Of a DNA stretch of 64,000 bases, positions 40,600 through 52,548 are shown piece by piece. Positions within the stretch are counted from its first letter, which is position 1. Every line of letters starts with the position of its first letter. Source of the DNA: Cardiocondyla obscurior (taxonomy: Eukaryota > Arthropoda > Insecta > Hymenoptera > Formicidae); contig NC_091874.1 of NCBI RefSeq assembly GCF_019399895.1, forward strand, positions 2,730,501 to 2,794,500, in the 5' to 3' direction. Below the pieces are notes generated by a model. That model saw nothing but the letters and a program-made list of their open reading frames with translations, made no database searches and was not told the DNA's origin. Both the position numbers and the translations under genes were made by a program.

Positions 40600-43500
40600 G
40601 TTGTTCTATGAAACAAGCAAACAGGAAATTTGCGGCACTTCCGATACATATACCGTCGCTTGGTGTACATACGATGTACCTATATCCCTGCTTACACTTC
40701 CTCGAGCCGCGTGTAAAGACTACAAATGCGTTTTCCGTACGATTTCCATCTAATTTGCGAACATAAAAATTAAAATTATCGTCGTTCCGTAAGAAATAAA
40801 TAATAGGAACGTTCTTTATAAATCCGAAACAATTTTTGTAAATAAATCGCGCGAGCGAGACGGCGTGCGTAGCTTCTAAAATTAACTCGATATCGTATGT
40901 AAGACGTTCGTGATTAGAGCTGTCGAACTATTCGCGATCTACGATCATTATCAATGTTGAATGTCGCTTCGCTGATAGAGATAGTAATCTGATTTCAGCC
41001 TCGGAAAGTGGCTTGACAATTCAGGACACTGTACTCGTGATTAGGTTTATTTGCGGGCTACCACCGAGAGCTACGTCCAACATCCTGAAAATCAATGGTT
41101 CCTGTACTGTCGACAAGGACAAGGGGACAAGATAGAAACATAGGAACTAGATTATCAAACGGACAAGATTGAAACTGGTCAAACAATAGCTTTAGACACG
41201 TGAATAACCAATGTAATCAACATAATTGGAAATGATTCGCGATTCTGATAACGCATCAACTCTGAGAAAACTGACGTTTCGGCACGATTTCTACATGTAG
41301 ATATAAATACACACGGAATTCATATGCAAATCCGACGTGCTGTTAAATTTGGCAACTTTCATTTCCCGCAGCGTTTATAATGTTATCGCGAATGTGTTTG
41401 AAATATCGGGCACGACACTTATTGGAACGACAGAATTTCGTCCCTGCGGAGAATTATTGTCTATAGATTTAGGATTTAATGTATCGCGTGTGCTTTTTCT
41501 ACGTGGCTCTCGGGAATATGCAGTATCGGTGCTTATCAAGTGCAATCACGATTTATTCTATATCTTTTGCGTTCGTGTGCGCATGTAAAAAAAAACTCCC
41601 ATCGAATTTTATGTCGAAACTGAAATTTTAAATACGTAATCCGCTTTAAATAACACGTCCCGCTAATGTGTCGAGCCGTGAATGTAATATTGCGAAAATA
41701 CAATGAAACCGAATGGCAAATTCAAATCATTACAATATTACAATTTTAATTCAACAAGAAATTTATGAGTGTGAAATACCAATTGTAAAAATTTTACGTT
41801 AATGGACATCTAGTTAAGCCAATTGTTCAATTCAATTTTCTTTCGTCCGCAGGGCTACGCGAATAAATAACCGGAACGTTTATTATCCCGCTAAGGAAGA
41901 CTGATACGCACATTTAATCTGAAAACAGCAATGTTCTTTAATAAATGTTCTCTTTCTCTAACATGTTTAAGTGATGGAATACTTGCTGCTCGCGCGTCTA
42001 CATTCGAACGCTTTAGAAATCTCGTTTCATCTTATTATCAGGCAAACGGCGTTTTATCATATGAGAAAAGAACTGATGCAAAAGATGATACCAACATCGC
42101 ACGAGGGACATCAAGGAGCAACCCCTCGAGGCAGGAAGATAACTGGTGAATTTTAGTACACTGCTAGTCGTCAAGAATTTCGAATTTCTTCGTCTCTCGC
42201 TCTTATGTTAACCCTCTCTCTTCATCTATTTGCCGCTTGCTGATAGTACGAGGGTACTAGAATTTTTAAGTCTTCTGCCTCACAAAGCTGAGAACGTCCG
42301 TCGAAGGAAGGCGCTTAAGTTCGTAATACCCGTCCCATAACCGTCCTCAGAGGCAGTTCTCATTTGGTCAGATAGGTCTTCTCCGTATGGGTGTCCATTC
42401 TAAGTGTCTTCGAGCATGAAGGAAAAACGTCTTCCGAGATCAACAGACCGAATACTTAATGCGGATAATTTAGCTTCGCTGGTTATCTGAACCGACGTCC
42501 AATCGAGAGGAGATACAAAATGGATAACGTAATACTATAGCGCCGCTATTTCCGTTTCTCCAGCAAGACGGTCAATTTAGAAATAATTCAGAACGTTAAA
42601 CGTACAATTTTCATCGCGTCCTACGCTTTCCACTGGGATTCTGATCTCAACGTTAAATATATCCCACGCATTCTGTGTATTAATCAGCTTGGTTTAAATC
42701 GATTATACATTCAATTAAATGGTCTAATTAGATCCGCCACGCGTGCGATCCTGTAAAATAGTAAAACTGGCGGTTCGTCATTTACAGGCAATCTGACGCT
42801 AATCGGCATACCGCTGACGCCATCATTTTATCGATCGTTGAAAATATAATTGCTCGCTCGGGTGCACGGTTGTTAGCATCTGCGTTGGATCGAGAAATCG
42901 CGTGCCGTGCGGTCGTGTGCCAGCAAGTCAACGCGCGTTCGGCCACAAAAACAGCGCGCCGCCATACAAAGTAACGACTACCGGCAAAAACGATGCTCCG
43001 CGTAATGCCAGACACGATCGCGTGCCGCGTGCATTGTTATTCTCTCCTTACTATATCACGCGATTATTCTTCTATTACAACAAAGTCGATTTTTGCCTCA
43101 ATACATTCGATTTACGTCGCGTTATCGTGCTTCCTCCCAATGTACAGTTTTTAAGTATTCATACCTTAATCTCGAAACCGCGAGTATTGCACACAAATAT
43201 TAAGGTAACGTGGCTTGTACCGTTTACCATTTTTCCGACAACGATGGATTCTTAAAACGGCCGTGTAACATAAAATTCTTTTACGTATATGCTTCAAGCT
43301 ATTTTACGTAAATCACATATAACAGAAAGCAAGTAAGAACTACCTCAAGTTTTCTTTTTGATTTTATAATATGTCCGTCAATCGATCTAAACACGAAACG
43401 CAAAGTGTTTCGTTCTGCGCACAGTTTTTCGGATAATAAATTAATCAAAGCACGGATTATATCGATGCAGTAGAATTATAAACGCTTAGCGGGATTATTT

Positions 43501-43641
43501 AACTTTTATCTCGAACAGAGGTAACAGCAAAACAGTCAGAAGCAGAATAGTGAGAAAAAGAAGTTTGCTTGAATGAAGAAAAGAGAAATGAGCAAAAGTA
43601 GGAAATGGAGAAAAGTGCATAACAGAGAGACAGAGCGAAGA

Positions 43642-43674
43642 AATATATATATATATCTCTCTCTTTCTCTCTTC
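43642..43674. repeat. (AT)n-(CT)n compound microsatellite
   Basis: ATATAT passes directly into CTCTCT. Confidence 0.8.
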
Positions 43675-45047
43675 TTGGCAATTTGCCGATCAGATAAATC
43701 CAATCAGCTTACTCATCTACCTACGTGTAGTACGTGGGTGTCTACTAATGATCCTTAAATCCAACCAATCTCAATCGAGGCCTTTTATATCCTGATTGCA
43801 CCGACTAGACGCAGAATGCGCTTTGCTTTGGAAAAGAAATCTCATCAGGAGCGCAATTACTCTTCTTATTTTAAATATACCAAAGTAACAGTCACAAATC
43901 AATTCACGTTCGTTTTGCGCACGAAATAATAGAAAAAAAAAGAAACAGTTAATTAACGTATACGCTTTTCTTTCTTTTTGTTAAAAATGATAATATTATC
44001 CATAGGTAATGAACGTAACAAAAAGAATTTACATAAAATTTCGTACTAAAATCATATGCGCTGAAAAGTGTGTCTATTATTCAATTCTGACGTACGAACA
44101 CTTTTGTATTTTACATTTGATTTAATTCAGCGTGTATATTAACACGGTGTCAGAGAAAAGATCGACAGGTTGGATACGAAGTCGAATGTTTAATTGTACT
44201 TCCACCTACCGCTGATCGTTATTTCTATAATATTAATCAAATCGTGAGTAAATGCAGGAAAATTTGTTGCGTGTTCACAAAAACGAATGTTAAAGTGATT
44301 TGGCAGGAGGGCATTGATATCAGTCGTTATTCAATATCAAACCGGATGAGTGCAAATATGCGAGTTGTACACGCTCAGCACACATGATTTTTCATTCAAA
44401 TTTCATTGTCATCCCTCTCGCGGTGGACATGAAATTTTGAACGCGACATATAAAGCCTGAAACGTTAGTGAATAAAAACGAACGGGAGTAAAAGTAAATG
44501 AACATTTATGCAGCTTTCAATATTTGTGTCCCGCAGTCCAAATAAAAATCCTAATTATAGATAGTTAAGGTTAAACATTTATTGTAGCGAAACTACACAA
44601 TTCAATAAATCGAATAGGTCTATTTCCATCAATCACATCTTTTTGCATTTTTGATTAAACTCTGTTAGAATACAATATTAATATTTTATTCCGCATAATT
44701 TCTTCAGCGTAATCTCTCCGTTGTAAAAACGTTTTAATAAACCGAAACAAAATAATAATAATAATAAACAGATAAACGACCAAAAGGATAAAAAAGGAGT
44801 CATTTAATTTTTTAATTTTAATGGAGTTATTTTGTTCTCCGCGGCAAACACTGCTTATAATTAAATACACACATCACAGTGTGAAAGTCGACATAAATAT
44901 TACAACAAGCCAGCAGCTACGTGAGAGATATAATAGTTCCCTAACACTAATTGTAAGTAAAAGTACCTCACTTTCTACCGCCGCAGTAGTATATCTCCGA
45001 GACAATGTGAACGTAGAGCGCTATCATTTTCAAGATACTCGTATTTC

Positions 45048-45065
45048 TTTTTTTTTTTTTTTTTT
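45048..45065. repeat. Poly(T) run
   Basis: Eighteen T. Confidence 0.85.
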
Positions 45066-45152
45066 ACCGTTGCTTATTAGCATTTTCATCAATAAATTAA
45101 ATAATAGGAAAAGGAAATACAATAAGAAAATCACACCGAAATTCCTTTCTAG

Positions 45153-45292
45153 ATATCACGTCATTCGTGGAGACAGCTCGCTGTCGTCCTGCCACTGATA
45201 CGCAGAATTTATCGCTCGGATATCAGCGAGAGACGTGGCTTGTCGAGGACATCTACAAGCCCGTATATAAGATCACGTTAGAAGCTTACGAG
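45153..45292 (+). other. Candidate 140-nt internal exon, plus strand
   Basis: An acceptor AATTCCTTTCTAG|AT and a donor TTACGAG|GTATGA bracket a segment that is open in one frame for 46 codons (enters with two bases, leaves at phase 0). The peptide contains QRETWLVEDIYKPVYKITLE and has a protein-like composition. The same frame stays open upstream to 45101 and stops just past the donor. No family is recognised, and open stretches of this length are not rare here. Confidence 0.15.
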
Positions 45293-46580
45293 GTATGACC
45301 GGACAACTCTATGGAGATGGCCTACCGCGGTCGTAATGCCTCTCGCAGAATGTCATCGCCCCATAAACGTCACGCGCACATACGCGACAGGCCGAGCGCG
45401 GGAGAACTGCTCCGATTTTGGACCTAGCGCGAAACAAGAGGCGCTGCGCTCGTTTGCATTGTATTGAAAACCCACGGTCCATTCGTCCCGAGATCGAGCA
45501 TACCGGATTAGAGAATTGTGCGGGGAAATCGTACTGATTAACGTTCCTTGGCCGCGGATGCGAACGCACCGTCGATCTGTATGGGCCGTTCCGTTTGACG
45601 ACCGAGCACCTCTAGTACACTAGCGGATGATGCACGCACCTGCATCTAAGCGACGATAGGAGAGAGAACATTATGCCGAAGCGGATTCAGCTGTCACTGG
45701 ATTCGTGGATTTGACGGTGCATAGGTGGCATTACGGGGCCACGGATACGGTGCATTTACGCGTAATTTAGCCACGCAGGTCACGCCGAGGGAGGACCGAG
45801 TTATGAGGACTGTTAACAGAAGCTTCGATACATAAGCCGCTAGGCTGCTGCGCCGTTTACACGCGTCGCCGTTCATATGGAAAATTAGATGTCATGCAAT
45901 ACAATAACTATGCGATAAAATGTATTAATTAAAATTACAACGATCTACACGCCAATTAAGTATAGTTATGCTGTTTGATTTTGTACGAATTTACTATTTT
46001 TTGATACAATAATAAAAATTCAACTGAGAGGCTATACACACATAAGCTTTTTTTATTTCTTACCTACCCGAGTAATATATTAATTAAACGTATGAAGTAA
46101 ATGTAAAAATAATTTTTACTTATTAAAGGAATATTTAACTGCATATCTTTAAAAATCTAATCAGTTATGTTAAATAAAAGTTTTTGCATAGGTAACTCTT
46201 CGACAAAGCAGCTACGTTTGAATTTTAAAACGTAGTGGAAAAATAAAAAAGAAGAAGAAAAAACACGAAAACGAGTCTCCCTTAGGGAATGACATACAGT
46301 CTAGTCTGAAAGTTATCTCAGTTTAAAAAAAAAGTGATAATCACCGCGGAGAAGAGTAATGACGCTGTAAATGCAAAGAAGCTGATGAAGCTCAAACAAT
46401 CCAAATTTTTCAACGCAAAAAGGAAACGATGCAAATAGCTCACATTTTTTTTTAAGTATGTAAAGTATTGATCCCAGGGTGCAGATATTTTACGTTCAGC
46501 TTGTCCTAACTTTCGAAATTAGAGTCGAATCAGACGATTAATCCTTATGCAAAATTGTTCCAGAACTTTTTTTCATTTAT

Positions 46581-46612
46581 CTCTTGCTCTCTCTCTCTCT
46601 CTCTTTTTCTCT
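46581..46612. repeat. (CT)n microsatellite
   Basis: CTCTCT repeat within a pyrimidine-rich stretch. Confidence 0.85.
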
Positions 46613-47051
46613 TAAAAAACTTTATAAAATTTATAAAAAAAGAAAAAAAATTCTAATCTAGGAAAATGCAAGATGATAAATACTTGTAAGTATTCACTTT
46701 TCGCCCTGCTATACGAATTCTATCTTTGACGACTCAACTTACGACAAATATATATTCACGAAGTTGGAAATTGTCCCAATGTGAGAAAAACTTTCTTTTC
46801 TTATACTTCCATTTCTCCTTGATCAGGAGAAATGTTATCGTGATAAGTACATGCCAAACACAAGCAAACTCTGTCTATACAAAAAGAGAATCACAATTTC
46901 ACAAAAGAACTTCATCTAAGAGCCAGCACGCGATCCAATCTCCAGGGAGAAAAAGAAATCTTGGAGAGACCGTATTTTGATTTTATCATGATACACCGAT
47001 GGCACAGTAAAAAGTATTTTTATTCATAATATATGCATTTTAATCGTTGTT

Positions 47052-47067
47052 AAAAAAAAAAAAAAAA
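47052..47067. repeat. Poly(A) run
   Basis: Sixteen A followed by CCCC. Confidence 0.85.
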
Positions 47068-49082
47068 CCCCACGCAAGTATTAATTATGTTTCAATACAG
47101 TATATATTAAATTTAATTAATAGCAGAGGCTATTATTGAAAAACAAAATTATTAAAAATTATTTTCAAACATTGTATGTTCATAAATTCGTTGTGATGTC
47201 TTATTAAAATGTCCGCCAAGTTAGTAGGCCAACATTTTATTAGATACCAAACTTCAACTAAACGAATAGGTTGGACCGAGTTCTAAAAAATGGCCATGAA
47301 TGTAGCAGGAGAATAGCGCTTCTCGACTGCACGACCGATGGTATGTTTTTCTCCGCTTCTCTCATTCTACAAACCCGCGCTTACGTATGTATGTTGGTGC
47401 GTGTAGGACACCTGGTTCGGTGGTGGTAAAGCCTGGTGACAGATGCGAGACATTTAGCAACGGTCCTGCTGGCGCGCACCAGCCTGTCTGACGCTTAATC
47501 AACCTAAGGTGCCGGAACATATTACGAGCAGAAAGCTACAGAGCTTTTATTACGTGCAAATCCTCGAACTTAGGACACCCTTACGCGTATAATACCCTAT
47601 AGTAACCGAAGAACGACCTGCATGAGAGACTTAAATTATGGCTGGAGACGAACATATATTAGATCGTTTCAAGTTTGATACAGATCGTAGAAGAAAACAG
47701 GAATGGAGCTAAAAGATTCGTGTAGTAATTGTCGTGTAATATAAAAGCACGTTAAAATAATAAATAAATTAATACGTATTGTTACGACATATTATTATTA
47801 TAAGCGGAAATAATTATACTTATTATAATGCGTACACAGAGTATTGCTATATTATTAAAAAATAGAAAAACGTGATGAATTCTAATACGGGAAGAGTTCC
47901 GTGTAACAGGATTAAATTTTTTAACATGCAATTAACATAGTCGAGTTATGTTACAACCAATTTTCGAGATAATCTCTTCCCCGGAGAATCACTCGCGGAT
48001 ACACCTGCGCGAGCGGCCTGGAAATTCTCGTATTCTAGCACAAGTCTCGAGGTACTCGGTTCACAATGTAAAATATGACGGTGGCCATTATGCATCCAGG
48101 AAGTTCAAAAAGAGCGGGTTTGCACTCTATTCTGCGGGATTTCAGCATAAAGCGGCAATAATCCTTACGAATCTGAATGCAATACCGAATAGATGAAAAT
48201 AATAGAATAATTTACTCAGAGTGAGATGTACGCACGCGTAACAACATTGTTATAAAGAAACCTCGAAATGACGACATCAAAAGAGACATATGAGAATCAC
48301 AAAAGTACTCGTTACCATTATTCGACGGGGGAAAGGATGGGAGCATCAAACATCTGAGACATCGTACTCGGAATATCTTTCTCTTTCGAGGCGCTCTTTT
48401 CGTCAACGGAGCCGCCCCTCGGAAACAAATTTGCGCGACGTTTCGTTCCGAGTTTTAACCTCATTTCGCTGAATTCCGTCTGTTGCAAATTCGTTTCTTA
48501 CATAACGATAACGAATGAAGTACACAGCCTGAGTCTCTGTATTGAGTCAAATTGAGATACTTATTGCTACCAAAGTGACAGTAATTTTAAGAGAACACGC
48601 CCTAACGAACCATTCGACGAATGTTGTAATTGCTCATACAGCACTTTCGTACAAATCCTAATCTATTTTATATAAAACGAGAACCTTGGTGTTATTAAAA
48701 AATGAAAATTTATTAACCTTAAAATGTATTAACTTTCCACACAAATTACTCATTATCGGATATATAAAACAATTTTCTACAAAAGGAAAAGGTCTTTAAA
48801 AGACTGTCGACCACTGTATTTTTGCGAATCAACAGATAATACGGTCTCACACGCCGACACGCGGACGCCTAACGAAATCGTTAATATTTCACCCAAAATG
48901 CATTTGAAATGCATACCTTTGCAGTATAAGTATCGGTATAAAACGTTAGTTTATCCAATGTATCATGCATTTTTTATCAATCATTTCACACGTCTAAATA
49001 GAAACTTTCTAGCGAACATTCTATTGCGTCAGTTAAATCTACAACAAAAGGTAAAACTCTCAACTTCAAGAGTTGAATTGGC

Positions 49083-49134
49083 GAGAAAGAGAGAGAAGGG
49101 GAGAGAGGCAAGAGAGACAGAGAGAGAGTGAGAC
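49083..49134. repeat. GA-rich tract
   Basis: GAGAGA and GGGGAGAG units, with a short inverted repeat TCAACT/AGTTGA just before it. Confidence 0.8.
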
Positions 49135-49831
49135 GCGGGCGCGAGATAGACGGTATTCGAGTTAGTTGGAAGCTCCACAGAAATGAATTGAATAATTTAG
49201 CGAGTCAGGATGAAGGGATAAAGCGAGTAAGCTCGAACGTGTCCTCTGGAAAGCCTCCGAAAATTCCATGGATGAGATAGCCTCGGAAGCATTCCAGCTC
49301 GTACCACGTCTTTCCGCGAATGCTTCAAGCATTTTCGTCACACGTGCTAGATTCGGAGGGCCCATCGTCGGGAAATAATTTGCGAACCGACGTTACAGGA
49401 ATGCTTACTGGAATAAAAAGAAATTTCTCCCGCGCGAATCGTGGAAAACCTAATCCTTTTATGTCTATTTTACTAGAAATCCCGGTATTCGATTCTCATG
49501 TTTCCTAAATTCGATTCATTTAAATCCGCACCAATTTTTCCGCCAGTTTTTTGAAAGTTACTTTTTTTTCCTTTTTCAGAAAAAAAAAAATTCCAACGTT
49601 CAGTTCTTGTCGCGTTGCATTTGGTACTTGACAATCTATTCAGTGCAAAACTTTTATAATTAAAATTATTAAAAAAAATTTTTTAACTTTATCGAAATTG
49701 CAATGCATCATTGATTTAAGCCATTTAGATGAGCCGCTTTCTAACATACGTTTACTAAGAATTGTTTACATTCGTGATACAAAATCCTTATTGTCGCGCT
49801 GGACATTTCGACAATAGCCGAGTCGACTTAC

Positions 49832-49871
49832 CACGAGGTACGGTCGCATCTGAATTATGTATTTCGTTATC
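49832..49871 (-). other. Candidate 40-nt microexon, minus strand
   Basis: The acceptor is GTGCTTGTGGTTTCAG|GATAAC and the donor CCTCGTG|GTAAGTCG on the minus strand. Two frames are open: DNEIHNSDATVPR plus one base, and (one base) ITKYIIQMRPYLV. The donor is strong; the acceptor tract is mediocre. No family is recognised. It is kept as a low-confidence exon candidate that could belong to the same strand as the candidates at 5682 and 36349. Confidence 0.18.
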
Positions 49872-52046
49872 CTGAAACCACAAGCACCGTCGCGGTAACA
49901 ATTTGTCAGCGGGAGATCCTGAAAGCTCTATACCCGCTTATATAAGTGCACGCGTATTCGCACATACACAAATGCATATATTATATAGAAGGGCTGAGGA
50001 GGAGAGTTAGACTTTCGTCCTCAACGGCTCGAAACTTCGAAGCAAGCACGAATCGTAGTAATAGTTTCAGCGAGTATAATTATGCTTCCTTTTCAGGATT
50101 AATATGCAGATAAAGCGGTCGTGATGGTGCCACAAGCTGGGTCTTACAAAGCTAGTATTGTCGATGATTCAATCGCGAGAATCCTATTTAGCTACCAATC
50201 AAATAAATAAGCTCATTGTTGAAGATAAAGATAAAAATAAAATAATTAATAATACAAAAGATGTAATTTTCTCTGTTGCAAAGGCATTCTATATTTTCCC
50301 GATTAAATATTCGAGCTATCGATCGTGTAAAAACTTTAAAGATTGAAAGAAAATGTTATAACAATAAAAAATAAATATCTGAAAGTTATGTAAAAAAAAT
50401 ATTGTAATTCCATGTAAGAAATAAGATGAATAATTGTGGCCGACGGCAATATTCTGACGCGAGTTCTAAATAAACGGCTATAAAACGATTAAATGCGCGA
50501 TATAAAGACCGATATAAAAATATTTAACGACTAGTTACGCAGAAGCAAAGCTGATTTCGTTCACAACGATACAATTCCTTGCGTGTCGAATGCAGTTATA
50601 TGAAGGTACGATATACGACTAAAATTTTTATAGTCGTTCTTAGAAACCAATGAGAGAATGCATGCTAGATTATATTTATCCGTATAATTCTCTTCTTATT
50701 GTTATTTATGATAACTTTATTATATTTCATTTAATTATATTTTAAAAGTGTCAAGCGTATTCAAAATCAATAGAGAATAAATAATGTTAAAAAGTATAAC
50801 CTTACAAAAATTAATTAAAAAATAACAAAGAAATCATTGAGAAGTGGTAAAGAAGCAGACGACGTTGCGACACGCAAAGCATTGGCGGCTTAAAAATTGG
50901 CATCGAAGTCGATAGTAGACGATAAAACTTTAGCTCGAGGCAAGTACTGACGGAACTTCGCACCATTAGAGATACTCTTGCAGTTCGAACAATAGATAGA
51001 AGAAGGGCTTCCATACACCAACTACTCTTTTCTTTTCTCGCATCCCCCGATCTTTCCTTCGCTGTCTTGCGTCTTATGAAGTACTTTGTCCCTTGCGAAC
51101 GCCGATAGCATTGGCTGCGCTCTCTTTATTTATTTTCACCCTCCACGCCTTCGCTCTTTCTTTCTCCTCTCCTTCTTTCCTATTCATTTTTTTTCATTTT
51201 TTAGCTACATTTTATATACCTTTTTCTCTTATTTCTCAAAGCTACCGCAATCACCATATATAATACAAGCTCCATATCTATTCGTAATAAAGTACATTTA
51301 TCAGCGTAGCATAACTTTTTCAGTATACTTAACTTGAAAATAAGTTTGCCTACAATTTGATATGATTTTATTTATTTTTCGTCAATTACGCCACAGACGT
51401 ACACGTGTAAACGCAATTTGTCTTTTTTTTTTATCGTCATAAATGTACTTATCTTTTCACATTATAAATATTCTTGTAAATTATCGTTAACTATCAAATT
51501 TACTGAGTTTAATTGTACCCTTATCCAAATTGCACAAGCAAATTTATAAACAAGTAATATTTAATTTACAGATTCACGTATCCCCCGTTTCCCCGAGCAC
51601 ATCTCATTTTATATGCTATATAACGTGGTAGTCTAGAACATTAATAAATGTCCATCGCTCTCGCATTCTATATACATGTATGCAAGTGTGTGTGTAGTTT
51701 TCTGCCACGCATTGATCCTACATCCTTTATCCCCTTCAATTCTCCCTGCCGTTTTATAGAGTATCTTTCTTTTTCTCCGCTTCTCGCTCCCTTTCTTCAA
51801 CTACCATCCAGTACGTACTATCGTCTTCCACCATCGAGGTAGGTCACGTCTCTATTTTGTATTCCATCAAGCTCGCATCCATTCCGACGCCAAACAATGA
51901 AAAGCGTCCACGTCTGCCTCGCTATCACTCTCTCTTTTGGGCTCTCTTACACCCTGATGCGTCTCCATAGGTCTCCTCCGCGAAGATCTCGGCGAATTCC
52001 TGAACGGAGTATAGTCGAAAAGCTCTCCACGTTTTCACCCTATATA

Positions 52047-52137
52047 GTCTTTCTTCCACCTCTCCTCCTTTCTCTCTCACTCTCTCTTTCTCTCTCTCTA
52101 TCTCTACTTTTCTTCATTTCTGCGATCTTCTTTCTAT
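52047..52137. repeat. CT-rich tract
   Basis: About 90 bases almost entirely C/T, with (CT)n cores. Confidence 0.85.
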
Positions 52138-52159
52138 CACTACCTCGCATGGCGCAAAG

Positions 52160-52548
52160 CCCAAGAAAACGGGTGTTTTGAAATGGTACCAAAACGCGGC
52201 GGCCTTTTATTCGTCGGCTCATCTCGATTTCAAATGCAAATGCGTGCTGCGACGAAAGACGCGACTGAAGGGCCGGGAAGGAATATATACCGCGAAGGGG
52301 AGACTACGCCGCGCCACGTTTCGCTACTTCGCATCCAATCTACCCTCCAGGCTGTTTCGAGCCGTCGAATGTTTCGCGTTATCGCGGAGTTCGATTCCCT
52401 GCTCCGGACGCATCGCGTTCGCGTACAACGTACTGCTGAATAAGGAAAACTTTCATTAACCTTTCAAACGTAACACGCAGCTGTACGGAATATATTATAC
52501 AATCGATACGTGCAAGAATTTCCAACGTTACGGGAAATTAAATTGCAG
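52160..52548 (+). other. Possible plus-strand exon or 5' leader island
   Basis: A roughly 90-base CT-rich tract (52047-52137) precedes the AG at 52158-52159, and the segment ends AAATTGCAG|GTGAGTTC, a strong donor. Inside, an ATG at 52183 with purine at -3 and G at +4 opens an 86-codon frame ending TAA at 52443. A second frame (52178-52459) overlaps it. The segment is GC-richer than its surroundings. No homology is recognised, so it could be an untranslated exon. Confidence 0.15.

Larger units (their letters stand above)
36546..49831. other. Gene-poor stretch
   Basis: No gene with recognisable homology. A minus frame at 37563-37829 has a hydrophobic centre but starts at TTG and lacks splice context. 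The 147-codon minus frame at 39636-40079 also starts at TTG. Very AT-rich parts are 37000-37140, 38450-39060 and 46000-46250. Confidence 0.5.

Noticed and set aside
52380..52420. GTTCGATTCC resembling a tRNA B box
   Set aside because: No matching T-stem, A box or acceptor stem could be folded around it.
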